Positions 17,609-26,480 of a stretch of DNA of 47,372 bases are shown piece after piece. The translations under genes were made by a program, and so were the position numbers. The notes beneath the pieces are model-generated. The model was not told the DNA's origin and ran no database searches. It saw only the letters and a list, made by a program, of their open reading frames with translations. The DNA is from Clostridiaceae bacterium. GTDB lineage: Bacteria > Bacillota > Clostridia > Acetivibrionales > DUMC01. The DNA is taken from positions 1 to 47,372 of the forward strand of contig DUMC01000123.1 of the NCBI GenBank assembly GCA_012840075.1, written 5' to 3'. The stretch's first letter is position 1. Each line of letters starts with the position of its first letter.

Positions 17609-20443
17609 TTGAAACGGTATAATTCTTGTAATAGTAGTGAAAATGCTTTTATTAACAGCAAGGCTTCATGGATCTGGTATCATGACATAACAGACAAAGA
17701 AAGCAGGAAACGGTTAAAAAATAAAGATTACATGGCTTGTAGCGAAACAGACAACAAAGAGGGAAATAGCATCGGCAATACAGGAAAATACAATGACAAT
17801 TCAAATCTTAATGAATATGTAGAATTCCTACACGAGTTTTATGTAAGCAGTACAGATGTCAATGTGGACAATACAATACTTTATATATCAGCAGATAGCG
17901 ATTATGCAGTATTCTTGAATGGTAAGTTTATTAATTGTGGTCAATATGATGATTTCCCCGACAGAAAGGTATACGATGTCCTTGATTTAAGTTATAATCT
18001 GCAGCATGGGAAGAATGTACTCGCGATAGCTGTATATTACCAGGGAGAGGGAAGCTTTCAGTACAAGAAAGGAAATCCGGGATTGATTTACCTGCTAAAG
18101 AGAGGAGATAAAGAAATTTGCTACAGTTCGTCTCAGACATTATGCAGAATGTCTGCCGCATGGAAAAATGGTAAAACACCCATGATCACATTTCAGCTTG
18201 GATTTACCTTTCAATTTGACGCAAGAAAATGCGATAATTGGACAGAAGAAGGATATGTTCCTCAAATAGCACAATTTAATAGCAATTGTGATAATAACTG
18301 TGATAGTAATTATGAAGATAATAATGATTTTGAAAATAAAAATTGTTTATTGTGGAATAATGCCCTGGAACTGGCTGACGGCAAGGTATGTCCAAGAGAA
18401 AGGTTGTACAGGCGTCCGATAAAGAAACTTGAATTTTTGAATAAAATAAATGCAAGAATTATTGCCCAGGGTTATTTGATAAGAAAAGGGAATTGCGACG
18501 ATATTCCCGCACAATTAATGCAAACCGATTTTTTGTCGTACTGCAATTCTGTTGATTTCTTTAAGCAGGGAGTAAAAATGGAAGGTTTGACATTTTATTT
18601 GGATGTGAACTCGGAGCCTGAGATAGATTTTGATAAAATTAACTCTGATTTGAATAAAATCAGTAATTATGTCAATGAAAGTATGAATGAAAATATAAAC
18701 GAAAATATGAATAAAATCAATAATGGTGCCAATAAAACAAGAGGTGCTTATATTGTCTTGGATCTGGGAAGAGAAGAAGCAGGTTTGTTCTCTATGGACA
18801 TTCAAGCTTCCGAAGGGACTATAATTGATATTGGGTATGGAGAACATTTAGACGATATGCGGGTAAGAACATGGATTGGACAAAGGAATTTCGCAAGCAG
18901 ATACATATGTAAAAAAGGAAGACAGAATTTTACATATTATTTCAAACGGTTTGGATGCAGGTATATACAGCTTCACATTACAAATGCAAAAGGTTTGTTT
19001 AAAATTTATTATGCAGGTCTTATACCATGGGAATATTCGGTTTCAAGAAGGGGACATTTCAAGTGCAACGATAGTTTACATAATAAAATATATGAAGTTT
19101 CCGAAAGAACCTTACACTTATGTATGCATGAGCATTATGAGGATACTCCCTGGAGAGAGCAAGCACTTTATGCCATGGATTCAAGGAATCAGGCCCTTTG
19201 CGGATATTATTGTTTTGGCGAATATGAAATGCCAAGAGCCTGTTTTGAACTGCTTGGAATGAGCCTTCAGAATGATGGCTTTTTGGAAATTTGTGCTCCA
19301 TGTAATGCTCCCCTTACAATTCCGTCTTTCACAATGGCGTGGATAACTGAAGTATGGGAATATATTTTATATAGCGGTGATTTGGATTATCTCAACTTTG
19401 CCATGCCGAAAGTAAACTATATCCTGGACAAACATATATCAACTATGCAGAATGGCCTTTTGCCTGTCCCTGTAGATAAATATTACTGGAATTTTTACGA
19501 ATGGTCACAAGGTATGGATGGTGGAAATGAATTATATAGAATTGATCCCAGCCGATACAATAATAAAGTTATTCAATATGAAGCTCCATATATTTTGTTT
19601 TTCTGCCTTGCGCTTAAAGCTGCAGCAAACATGGCAAAGCTTAGTAATGATGAATTCATGTATAAAAAGTACATGGATCACTTTAATATTATTAAGGAGA
19701 ATTTTCATTCCACGTTTTGGGATGAACAAGAAGAGGCATATTTAACATTTTATAGAAAGATAGCGCCTGACAGCATGTATGAAGAGATTACACATAGATG
19801 TGATGTTAATAAAGATAATGATAATGTGGACAAAAATGATACTGTGAATCATGATGATGTGGATATTTTTGAAAAATTACGCTCTGATAATAAAAAGATA
19901 AGACATTTCGCCGAATTAACTCAGGCACTGGCTATATGTGCAGGTATATGCTCCGGTGATACAGCTTCAATTCTGAGACGTAAGTTATCTTTAAAAGATA
20001 ATAATATGGTTAAGTGTACAATAAGTCATTCTATTTATAAGTATGAGGCGCTTTTGGGTGAGCCTGAAAAATATGCAAAACAGGTTTTTGAGGAAATTGC
20101 AGAAGATTGGGGTTATATGCTGTATAATGGAGCTACAAGTTTCTGGGAAACCCTGCAGGGATCCCTGGATTTTTACCATGCCGGAAGCCTGAGTCATGGA
20201 TGGTCTGCAGTACCTATCTATCTTTATGGAAGATATATCCTGGGTATAGAACCGATAAGCCCTGGCTTCAGAGAGTTTAGAGCCGAACCGTTATTATCGG
20301 TTTTCGATAGATTTTCAGGTAAAGTTCCAACACCGTATGGTGATATTGAAATAAGATGGGATAAAGATAGCAAAGGAGTTAGCACCTCTTCTAATGTGCC
20401 GGAAATTAAATATCCTAATGAGTTACATCGCATTGGAGATTGA
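17609..20443 (+). CDS. GH78 alpha-L-rhamnosidase-like protein
   Basis: The 944-residue product has N-terminal beta-sandwich domains (ASWIWYHDI, then DYAVFLNGKFINCGQYD, a jelly-roll typical of the family) and a C-terminal six-hairpin barrel. The catalytic region reads EDTPWREQALYAMD at 511-524 (acidic residues E511, D512, E517, D524), and SFWETLQG and GSLSHGWSAVPIYLY form the later active-site strands. The family hydrolyses alpha-L-rhamnosides of pectin and plant glycosides. Three Asn/Asp-rich insertions interrupt it at about residues 224-246, 344-377 and 729-752. The start is TTG 17609 after AAAGGTG. There is no signal peptide. Transcription is divergent from the GHL10-type gene under the shared TetR-type operator. 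Confidence 0.8.
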   Translation: MKRYNSCNSSENAFINSKASWIWYHDITDKESRKRLKNKDYMACSETDNKEGNSIGNTGKYNDNSNLNEYVEFLHEFYVSSTDVNVDNTILYISADSDYAVFLNGKFINCGQYDDFPDRKVYDVLDLSYNLQHGKNVLAIAVYYQGEGSFQYKKGNPGLIYLLKRGDKEICYSSSQTLCRMSAAWKNGKTPMITFQLGFTFQFDARKCDNWTEEGYVPQIAQFNSNCDNNCDSNYEDNNDFENKNCLLWNNALELADGKVCPRERLYRRPIKKLEFLNKINARIIAQGYLIRKGNCDDIPAQLMQTDFLSYCNSVDFFKQGVKMEGLTFYLDVNSEPEIDFDKINSDLNKISNYVNESMNENINENMNKINNGANKTRGAYIVLDLGREEAGLFSMDIQASEGTIIDIGYGEHLDDMRVRTWIGQRNFASRYICKKGRQNFTYYFKRFGCRYIQLHITNAKGLFKIYYAGLIPWEYSVSRRGHFKCNDSLHNKIYEVSERTLHLCMHEHYEDTPWREQALYAMDSRNQALCGYYCFGEYEMPRACFELLGMSLQNDGFLEICAPCNAPLTIPSFTMAWITEVWEYILYSGDLDYLNFAMPKVNYILDKHISTMQNGLLPVPVDKYYWNFYEWSQGMDGGNELYRIDPSRYNNKVIQYEAPYILFFCLALKAAANMAKLSNDEFMYKKYMDHFNIIKENFHSTFWDEQEEAYLTFYRKIAPDSMYEEITHRCDVNKDNDNVDKNDTVNHDDVDIFEKLRSDNKKIRHFAELTQALAICAGICSGDTASILRRKLSLKDNNMVKCTISHSIYKYEALLGEPEKYAKQVFEEIAEDWGYMLYNGATSFWETLQGSLDFYHAGSLSHGWSAVPIYLYGRYILGIEPISPGFREFRAEPLLSVFDRFSGKVPTPYGDIEIRWDKDSKGVSTSSNVPEIKYPNELHRIGD

Positions 20444-20719
20444 TAAACCGGCTGTCAACATGAAAAAATAAAAATAAGTAAATATTTAATGAAGAAAGTT
20501 AAAATAAGCTATAGAAAGATGCAGAGAAATATTGTAAATTTTTAAATTAAAGATGGCTGGTTTGTTATTAACTCTTTGCCAGACATATAGTTCAAGTAAA
20601 AATAATTGGTTTTGCGAAAAATATATAAAGGTTTTGAAAAGCAAATATATAGCTAGTTAATACAAATTTCTTTGTAATACGAATTTTTTAATATAAGCAC
20701 ATGGAAAGAGGGTAAGGGA

Positions 20720-21799
20720 ATGGATTTTAAAATTGCATTAATTAAAGGTGACGGAATAGGGCCGGAGATCATTGATGCTACAGTACCTGTGTTGGAAAAA
20801 GTTGGAAAGGTATATAATCATAAGTTTTATTTTCAGGAAGTACTAGCAGGCGGATGTTCCATAGATAAGATAGGAGTACCGATTACTGATGAGGCTCTTG
20901 ATGTATGCAGGAAAAGTGATGCGGTAATGTTGGGAGCAGTAGGAGGACCTAAATGGGATAACCTTCCTGGGGATAAAAGACCAGAGGTTGCTCTTTTCAG
21001 ATTGCGCGGAGGTCTTGGATTATTCACAAATATACGTCCTGCAATACTATATGACGCATTACGTGATGCATGCCCATTAAAGCCGGAGTTAGCAGATAAA
21101 GGCATTGACCTCGTTATTATAAGAGAATTGACAGGCGGCATTTATTTTGGTGAGAGAGGCCGTTATATCAAGGATAATGTTGAAGTAGCATATGATACAA
21201 TGCCGTATAGCGTACATGAAATAGAAAGAATAGGAAGAGTAGCTTTTGAGATTGCAAGAAAACGCAGAAAGAAGTTGTGTAGCGTAGATAAAGCTAATGT
21301 TCTGGAAACATCAAGATTGTGGAGACAGGTAATGCACAGGCTTAAAGAGGAATATCCTGATGTTGAATATTCCGATATGCTGGTTGATAATGCAGCTATG
21401 CAGCTGGTGCGGGCTCCTTATCAATTTGATGTAATAGTTACTGAAAATATGTTTGGTGATATTTTATCAGACGAAGCGAGTATAATAACAGGCTCAATAG
21501 GAATGTTGCCATCTGCCAGCATAGGTTCTACTTCTTTTGGAATGTATGAACCTATACATGGTTCAGCACCGGATATAGCAGGACGTGGCATTGCTAATCC
21601 TCTTGCAACTATTCTATCTGCCGCAATGATGCTAAGATACTCTTTTAATCTTGAAGCAGAAGCCCAGGCAGTTGAAAGAGCTGTTGCTGATGTATTGGAC
21701 AATGGCTATCGAACCGGGGATATAAAGTGTGAGAATTCAATAGTTGTTGGAACCAAAGAAATGAGCCGGTTGGTTTGCGAAAATATTAAGAAGTTATAA
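20720..21799 (+). CDS. leuB: 3-isopropylmalate dehydrogenase
   Basis: LeuB oxidatively decarboxylates 3-isopropylmalate to 2-oxoisocaproate in leucine synthesis with NAD. The 359-residue length and motifs fit: [80 protein letters not shown] and [14 protein letters not shown]. The gene stands alone; leuA, leuC and leuD are not in this window, which is unusual because they normally neighbour it. GAGGG precedes the ATG. Assignment is firm; alternative family members (isocitrate, tartrate dehydrogenase) differ in the [10 protein letters not shown] region. Confidence 0.95.
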   Translation: MDFKIALIKGDGIGPEIIDATVPVLEKVGKVYNHKFYFQEVLAGGCSIDKIGVPITDEALDVCRKSDAVMLGAVGGPKWDNLPGDKRPEVALFRLRGGLGLFTNIRPAILYDALRDACPLKPELADKGIDLVIIRELTGGIYFGERGRYIKDNVEVAYDTMPYSVHEIERIGRVAFEIARKRRKKLCSVDKANVLETSRLWRQVMHRLKEEYPDVEYSDMLVDNAAMQLVRAPYQFDVIVTENMFGDILSDEASIITGSIGMLPSASIGSTSFGMYEPIHGSAPDIAGRGIANPLATILSAAMMLRYSFNLEAEAQAVERAVADVLDNGYRTGDIKCENSIVVGTKEMSRLVCENIKKL

Positions 21800-21836
21800 A
21801 ACTTTACTTTTTCAGGTACTTTTTCAGGAATAATCT

Positions 21837-21883
21837 CATCCCAGGAGAAGAACGGTATGAAATTTCTGAATTCTCCTGGGATG
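21837..21883. terminator. strong hairpin downstream of leuB
   Basis: CATCCCAGGAGAA (21837-21849) pairs perfectly with TTCTCCTGGGATG (21871-21883), a 13-bp stem with a 21-base loop. No U-run follows, but the position between convergent leuB and nagB fits a terminator or RNA-processing hairpin. Confidence 0.6.
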
Positions 21884-21922
21884 AAGATAACAGTTTATTA
21901 CTGTGATGAAAAATTACTTATA

Positions 21923-21946
21923 ATTGTTATGAAAAATCATAACAAT
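21923..21946. terminator. second hairpin between leuB and nagB
   Basis: ATTGTTATGA (21923-21932) pairs with TCATAACAAT (21937-21946) around an AAAA loop, just beyond the nagB stop. It is a 10-bp perfect stem, AT-rich, usable from either side. Confidence 0.45.
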
Positions 21947-21957
21947 ATAAAATTAAA

Positions 21958-22671
21958 CTATAGTGATATCGGTGTAATTACTGTGCAATCCGGGTGAAGT
22001 TGGAGTATTGATGCAGGAACTTTTGGAGTAATAGGTCCAAAAAGTGCTTTCTTAAGTATTTCTTTTTTATCATCTCCACTGGCAACCAAAACGATTTTCT
22101 TAGCTTGCATTATTGAGAGCATGCCCATAGTTATAGCTTTCTTTGGTACCAAGTCAATACTTTCAAAGAATCTTGAATTAGCTTTAATTGTTTCTTCTGT
22201 GAGAGTCACGCAGTGAGTTCCTTTTTCAAAGTGATCACTTGGCTCATTAAATCCAATGTGACCATCATGGCCTATTCCAAGCAATTGAAGATCTATACCG
22301 CCATAATCACTGATCATTTTATCATAGTTTGCACATTCTTCTTCAATATTAGTTGTTACACCACTTGGAACGTGGGTGTTTTCAATTTTAATATTAATTT
22401 TATTAAATAAATTGTTATTCATATAGTAACGATAGCTTTGATCGTGGCTTGGATCGAGACCAAGATATTCATCCAGGTTAAATGTAACAACATCTGAAAA
22501 GTCAACATGTCCGTTGTTGCACCATTCAACTAATTTTTCATAAGTTCCCAAGGGAGTAGAGCCGGTTGCAAGACCCAAAACGCAATTGGGTTTTAGTATT
22601 ACCTGGGCTGCTATCATTGAGGCAGCTTTTAAACTCATTTCATTGTAATCCTTAGTTTTAATAATTTTCAT
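21958..22671 (-). CDS. nagB: glucosamine-6-phosphate deaminase
   Basis: NagB converts glucosamine-6-phosphate to fructose-6-phosphate and ammonia, the entry of amino sugars into glycolysis. The 237-residue protein shows LGLATGSTPLGTYEKL (phosphate loop), TFNLDEYLGL, HDQSYRYYMNN, LLGIGHDGHIGFNEP with the catalytic histidine region, and RFF in the active-site lid region. It lacks the C-terminal allosteric extension of enteric NagB, as in other Firmicutes. GGAGG precedes ATG 22671. No nagA lies beside it; the kinase and murQ at 3-5 kb would feed the same pathway. Confidence 0.95.
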   Translation of the reverse strand: MKIIKTKDYNEMSLKAASMIAAQVILKPNCVLGLATGSTPLGTYEKLVEWCNNGHVDFSDVVTFNLDEYLGLDPSHDQSYRYYMNNNLFNKINIKIENTHVPSGVTTNIEEECANYDKMISDYGGIDLQLLGIGHDGHIGFNEPSDHFEKGTHCVTLTEETIKANSRFFESIDLVPKKAITMGMLSIMQAKKIVLVASGDDKKEILKKALFGPITPKVPASILQLHPDCTVITPISL

Positions 22672-22763
22672 TGTAGGTAACCTCCAATTTTATTAATTAG
22701 TACAAAATTATTTTGTTCAAAACTAAAGCTAAATACTTGGTTTATATTGGATGCTCCATTTAT

Positions 22764-22791
22764 AGTATAGTACTAATTTTTGAAAAGTCAA
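22764..22791 (-). promoter_or_regulatory. promoter of nagB
   Basis: Minus-strand TTGACT (22786-22791) and TATACT (22764-22769) are separated by 16 bases, about 95 bases upstream of nagB. The TetR-type operator at 22850-22863 lies outside this promoter. Confidence 0.5.
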
Positions 22792-22817
22792 TTATACGAA
22801 GCTGTTATAAAAAATTA

Positions 22818-22846
22818 TTGACATAGAGTTAAAATTTTGATATTAT
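22818..22846 (+). promoter_or_regulatory. promoter of the TetR regulator gene
   Basis: TTGACA (22818-22823) and TATTAT (22841-22846) with a 17-base spacer. The operator core starts three bases after the -10, the same geometry as at 17454-17491. Confidence 0.75.
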
Positions 22847-22849
22847 TAT

Positions 22850-22863
22850 ACTGACTGGTCAGT
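22850..22863. promoter_or_regulatory. TetR-type operator, autoregulatory
   Basis: ACTGAC-TG-GTCAGT, a palindrome with six-base arms around TG, overlaps the expected transcription start of the TetR gene. It is the same core as in the GHL10/GH78 intergenic palindrome, but here the flanking arms are not symmetric. Confidence 0.75.
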
Positions 22864-23076
22864 CAAAAATTTAAAGAATTAAATGTACACATGAAATCAA
22901 CATTCCAGCATGAGTTGCCAATGATGTAATTAGTAGGGTTTGCAAATAAATAAGAAAAAAATATAGGTAAATATAAGAAAGCAAGATTTGCAATAACAGA
23001 AAAATTATAAGAACTAACAAAAGAAATATTAATAAAATAAAAATTATAAATAGTTGTATTGAGGGAGAATGCCAAG

Positions 23077-23643
23077 ATGAGAGAACGTTTAATAAATGCA
23101 GCCGTAAGTGTATTCAGCAAGAAGGGTTTTTATAAAGCTTCTATGGACGATATCGCAGCGGAAGCTGAAGTAGCAAAGGGGACCTTATATTACTATTTTA
23201 AAAATAAATCCGAGCTTTTTAAAACCGTTGTGGTAGAGGGAATCAATTATTTAACAGATGAGCTTATAAAGATTGTTAACAATTCAAATGATTCAATTGA
23301 GAACATTATGAAACTCCTCATAAAAAAGAATATTGACTTTTATCTTGAATATCATGAGCTTGCAAATATAGTCTTGCATGAAATAACAAATGGAATTGAT
23401 GAGGATGTACTTAATGAAATTATAACTGCTAAGGACAGATATATCAGTTTTTTGGCAGATCTTTTATCACAAGGATATGATCAAGGAATAATCCGCTATA
23501 GTAACTTTAACGTGACAGCGGCAGGTATAGTCGGAATGATTGACGGTGTATGTAAGTATTATTTAAGAAACGCCAGCTCAATTGATAGGAAACAGTTGAT
23601 AGAGCACGTTTCTAATATAGTTATTAATGGATTGTTTCCGTAG
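23077..23643 (+). CDS. TetR/AcrR-family transcriptional regulator
   Basis: The 188-residue protein has the classic N-terminal helix-turn-helix RERLINAAVSVFSKKGFYKASMDDIAAEAEVAKGTLYYYFKNK at residues 2-45 (shown here in parts: FSKKGFYKASMDDIA, AKGTLYYYFKNKSELF) and a helical ligand domain with no recognisable specificity. ATG 23077 is preferred because GAGGGAG lies nine bases upstream; a TTG at 23059 is in frame but poorly placed. Its promoter carries the operator core found also between the GHL10 and GH78 genes, so autoregulation and control of those glycosidases is inferred. The ligand is probably a sugar derivative, but TetR proteins also respond to drugs or acyl compounds. Confidence 0.88.
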   Translation: MRERLINAAVSVFSKKGFYKASMDDIAAEAEVAKGTLYYYFKNKSELFKTVVVEGINYLTDELIKIVNNSNDSIENIMKLLIKKNIDFYLEYHELANIVLHEITNGIDEDVLNEIITAKDRYISFLADLLSQGYDQGIIRYSNFNVTAAGIVGMIDGVCKYYLRNASSIDRKQLIEHVSNIVINGLFP

Positions 23644-23823
23644 CTATATACGTTTATTTTCAGGTTAGTTACACATTTAGAGTTAATGACTGTGTATTGC
23701 ATTTAAGACAAAAGAGCATTTATAAAATTACTCGGCCAATCAATTTAAGTTTAATAGTAATGAATTTAATAATAAATTAAATAAATTTATAAATTTATAT
23801 TAAAGAAAGGAGATGTTTTAAAA

Positions 23824-24123
23824 ATGTCAGATTTCAATTACAAACTAAAACTAATTGAAGCTCCAACCGAAGGTTCTCCGGGCTCAAGAATATCACTGAA
23901 AGTTAATGTGGAGGAGGCAACTGAGGAGGTTAGCAGAGTCTACATTTCAGTTCCGGAGTATGGTATTTATGAAGTACTAAGAAAAGAAACTGATACTCTA
24001 TTTAGCCTGAATTACTACATACCATATGATGCTCCATATGGAAAATATGATGTATCAATTTGGGCAGTAAGTAAAAGTAACAAAAGAGGACCGGCTACAA
24101 ATATAATATTTACGGTTAAGTAG
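23824..24123 (+). CDS. small beta-sandwich protein of unknown function
   Basis: The 99-residue protein follows a strong AAAGGAGATG site. Alternating hydrophobic strands (SRISLKVNVEEA, VSRVYISVPEYGIYEVL, FSLNYYIPYDAPYGKYDVSIWAV, ATNIIFTVK) suggest one Ig-like/bacterial adhesin-type sandwich domain, of the kind normally repeated in secreted proteins. Here it stands alone with no signal peptide or anchor. It is 180 bases downstream of the TetR gene and may share its transcript. I do not recognise a specific family. Confidence 0.6.
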   Translation: MSDFNYKLKLIEAPTEGSPGSRISLKVNVEEATEEVSRVYISVPEYGIYEVLRKETDTLFSLNYYIPYDAPYGKYDVSIWAVSKSNKRGPATNIIFTVK

Positions 24124-24223
24124 AAGTGACTTGAAATTTCCTTGTGGCAAAATAGTATAAATGTTTTCATTTTAAAGATCTTTTTCAACACTCAAGACAG
24201 TAATAAGCTTTAGATCTCATAAT

Positions 24224-24351
24224 AAAAAAATACCTCCTAAAGATGATGACTTTTGAACAATTAAAATCTTCAATTAAATATATTTTACGAGATTTATACC
24301 TCTTGTTGGCTTTTACTTAATAATTTATTCATCAAAAGGAGGTATTTTTTT
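24224..24351. repeat. 128-bp segment bounded by inverted repeats; bidirectional terminator or MITE-like element
   Basis: AAAAAAATACCTCCT (24224-24238) pairs perfectly with AGGAGGTATTTTTTT (24337-24351), and after a three-base internal loop GATGA (24242-24246) pairs with TCATC (24329-24333). The interior is about 80 bases, AT-rich. The arms give a stem flanked by A and T runs on both sides, so it could terminate transcription of the small gene and of the convergent M55 gene; a TA next to each CCTCC end also fits a small transposon with TA target duplication. Confidence 0.6.
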
Positions 24352-24368
24352 TAATTATATTATAAATT

Positions 24369-25160
24369 TTACAACCTTGCCAGGGCTTCTTCCATGGAAT
24401 TACCTGTTACTTCATATGTACGCCCGTCAATGATTCTGGCATATGGCTTTGAATGAATATTTGGAATGAGTCCACGCTCTACAAGTTCCAGCCGGAGTGT
24501 TACCGGGGTTGATACCTTATATGGTCTAATTTCCCCTGAAATTGCTTTGCGAACGGCTTCAGCAGCTTTTTCGCGAATTAATTTATGAGCTTTTTCCATG
24601 GGTAAGTGTCTTGCGCCGTAAATAGAGATGCCTTTCTTCACTTGTGCAGTAACTACGCCTGGAAGCAGTTCGGCGGCTTCAGCACATACTTTATCATCTC
24701 CGGAAACCATGATAACCGGCTTATTGTAATCTCCCGCTACAGCTGCATCAATTGCTACCTCACCGCTTTTTCTGCCGTTTATCCAGAAATTTTGCCAGCT
24801 TAATGATGACATAGTGTGCTCTAATACAGCCATTGGTGTACCGGCCATAGCATGATATCCTAACAAAACAACTGCGTCACATTCTTCAATACCAGGCATT
24901 CTTACGGTTCCGCTGTTCCCAATCACATATTCGTATGCGAGTGGCGATAGTTTATGCCAGAGCACATTAGTACCGGAACCATGAGCATCCCTAACAATGA
25001 TTTTGTCAGCTCCACCTGCTTTCAAGCCTTCAACGCAAACATTTATCTCCTGGGTCATATATTCCCTGAGTTCAGCATACAGTGGTCCGCTGGACATTAC
25101 TTGTTCTCTTAGGTGTATACCGCTTATTCCTTCAGCGTCTACCATTACATAAATATTCAT
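24369..25160 (-). CDS. M55-family D-aminopeptidase (DppA-like)
   Basis: M55 enzymes are zinc-dependent peptidases that remove N-terminal D-amino acids from short peptides such as D-Ala-D-Ala and form decameric rings. The 263-residue length fits DppA. The metal ligands are in place: D8 and E10 in VDAEGISG, H60 in RDAHGSG, H103 in GYHAMAG, H115 as the catalytic-site histidine, and E134 in GEVAIDAA. The ribosome site AAGGAGTG precedes the ATG. It lies 80 bases downstream of the DapA/NanA-family gene on the same strand, so the pair is probably an operon, consistent with recovery of cell-wall peptides and amino sugars. Confidence 0.88.
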   Translation of the reverse strand: MNIYVMVDAEGISGIHLREQVMSSGPLYAELREYMTQEINVCVEGLKAGGADKIIVRDAHGSGTNVLWHKLSPLAYEYVIGNSGTVRMPGIEECDAVVLLGYHAMAGTPMAVLEHTMSSLSWQNFWINGRKSGEVAIDAAVAGDYNKPVIMVSGDDKVCAEAAELLPGVVTAQVKKGISIYGARHLPMEKAHKLIREKAAEAVRKAISGEIRPYKVSTPVTLRLELVERGLIPNIHSKPYARIIDGRTYEVTGNSMEEALARL

Positions 25161-25239
25161 TTTTGATTTTCACTCCTTCTTAGAATCATATAATGATAAT
25201 TGTTAAAATTAGCAAGTATTTTTATTGTATTGTATAATT

Positions 25240-26142
25240 TTAGTTAATAAATTTATAAATCTTATCATAGTCATCATTATTTAATTCATAACCTAATTGA
25301 GAATTATAAGATTCACATATTCCTTTTAGTTTTAATGCAGCTTTTATGGAGTGAGTGAAATTTGAAAAACTCTCTTTATATCCTCCCCTTATTGAATTAA
25401 AAATTTCAAATAATTCGTTAATGTTATTTTGTAGTTCCGCAACACCGTCTATATCTTTATTTCTTCCTTTTTCGAGTATATTAGTAAATAATTCAGGGTT
25501 AACAGCTGCTAAGGCATATATAAAATTTCCGCCAAACAATGAAGCATATGCTGCCAATCTTTCAGAACCTGTATAAATCAGAAAATCATCGCGTCCTTTA
25601 AAAATACTTAACAATCTTAATAGCTTATCAGCTTCTGAACTGGTATCTTTTATACCTATGATATTTTTATGCTTACTCAAGTCTTTTACAAGTTCCAGGC
25701 TAATATTGTTAGGTAATCTCATAGGTTGGTTATATAATATAAGTGGTATAGGACTTTTATCGGCAACGATAGTAAAAAATTTATACAACTCATCTTGAGA
25801 ATACTTGTAATAGTAGGGTGGAGTAAGGACTACAGCGTCTATTTTCTTATTAGTATATAAATCTAAGTTTCTTAGGACATTTTCAATACAAGCATCGCTA
25901 ATCATTACCATGACAGGTAACTTCCCGTTTATTTCATCTATGGCCATATTAACAAAATTTAGACGTTTTTCCTGTGTAATAGTAAAATATTCTCCTGTTG
26001 ATGAAAGAAGAAAAACCCCGTTTATACCACAGTTAATATAGTAGCGCATCAGTCTTCTGGTTCCTTCTTCATCTATATCTCTGCTTTTCGTAAAAGGGGT
26101 GGGTGATGCAACAATGACTCCTTTCAATCTACTAATATCCAA
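25240..26142 (-). CDS. dihydrodipicolinate synthase/N-acetylneuraminate lyase family protein
   Basis: The roughly 300-residue class I aldolase shows LKGVIVASPTPFT at the N-terminus, LLSSTGEYFTIT (STGE pyruvate-binding loop), the tyrosine in LILYNQPMR and the Schiff-base lysine in IIGIKDTSSEADK. The family splits or forms 2-keto-acid sugars (sialic acid, KDG) or makes dihydrodipicolinate. Location in a glycan locus beside sialidase-like genes makes a sialic-acid or keto-deoxy sugar lyase attractive, but specificity residues do not decide. The frame is open to ATG 26169, yet GAAAGGATG stands before TTG 26142, which also gives the usual length. It heads the M55 operon. Confidence 0.8.
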   Translation of the reverse strand: MDISRLKGVIVASPTPFTKSRDIDEEGTRRLMRYYINCGINGVFLLSSTGEYFTITQEKRLNFVNMAIDEINGKLPVMVMISDACIENVLRNLDLYTNKKIDAVVLTPPYYYKYSQDELYKFFTIVADKSPIPLILYNQPMRLPNNISLELVKDLSKHKNIIGIKDTSSEADKLLRLLSIFKGRDDFLIYTGSERLAAYASLFGGNFIYALAAVNPELFTNILEKGRNKDIDGVAELQNNINELFEIFNSIRGGYKESFSNFTHSIKAALKLKGICESYNSQLGYELNNDDYDKIYKFIN

Positions 26143-26169
26143 GGCAATCATCCTTTCATTAAAATTCAT

Positions 26170-26480
26170 TTGTTTATTTTTGGTAATAACTATGTAATGT
26201 CTTTAAATTCTGAATTTGATATTATTAGCAAACATTTACATTATGAAAATATTATAACATTGATGAATTAAAATTTAAATTGTTGTGTCATATATTGATT
26301 TACAAATAATACTGAAGATAAATATATTAAGTTAAGATAGAAAAAACAAGTTTACATATACCCTATTATTATGCAAATAGTTCAAAATTTCCTTGTTATG
26401 TGCTAAAATATTTATACATAATGATAATAAATTTTATATGCTTATAGACAGTAAATTGCTTAATTCGGGGGAGAAAAATA
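26170..26480. other. divergent intergenic region
   Basis: About 310 bases between the minus-strand lyase gene and the plus-strand YesN-type gene. A weak plus-strand promoter can be proposed: TTGTTA at 26393-26398 and CATAAT at 26417-26422, spacer 18. No operator palindrome was noticed. Confidence 0.35.

Noticed and set aside
18876-19262. Plus-strand frame of 128 residues inside the GH78-like gene
   Set aside because: It lies wholly within a conserved catalytic domain in another phase and lacks a ribosome site.
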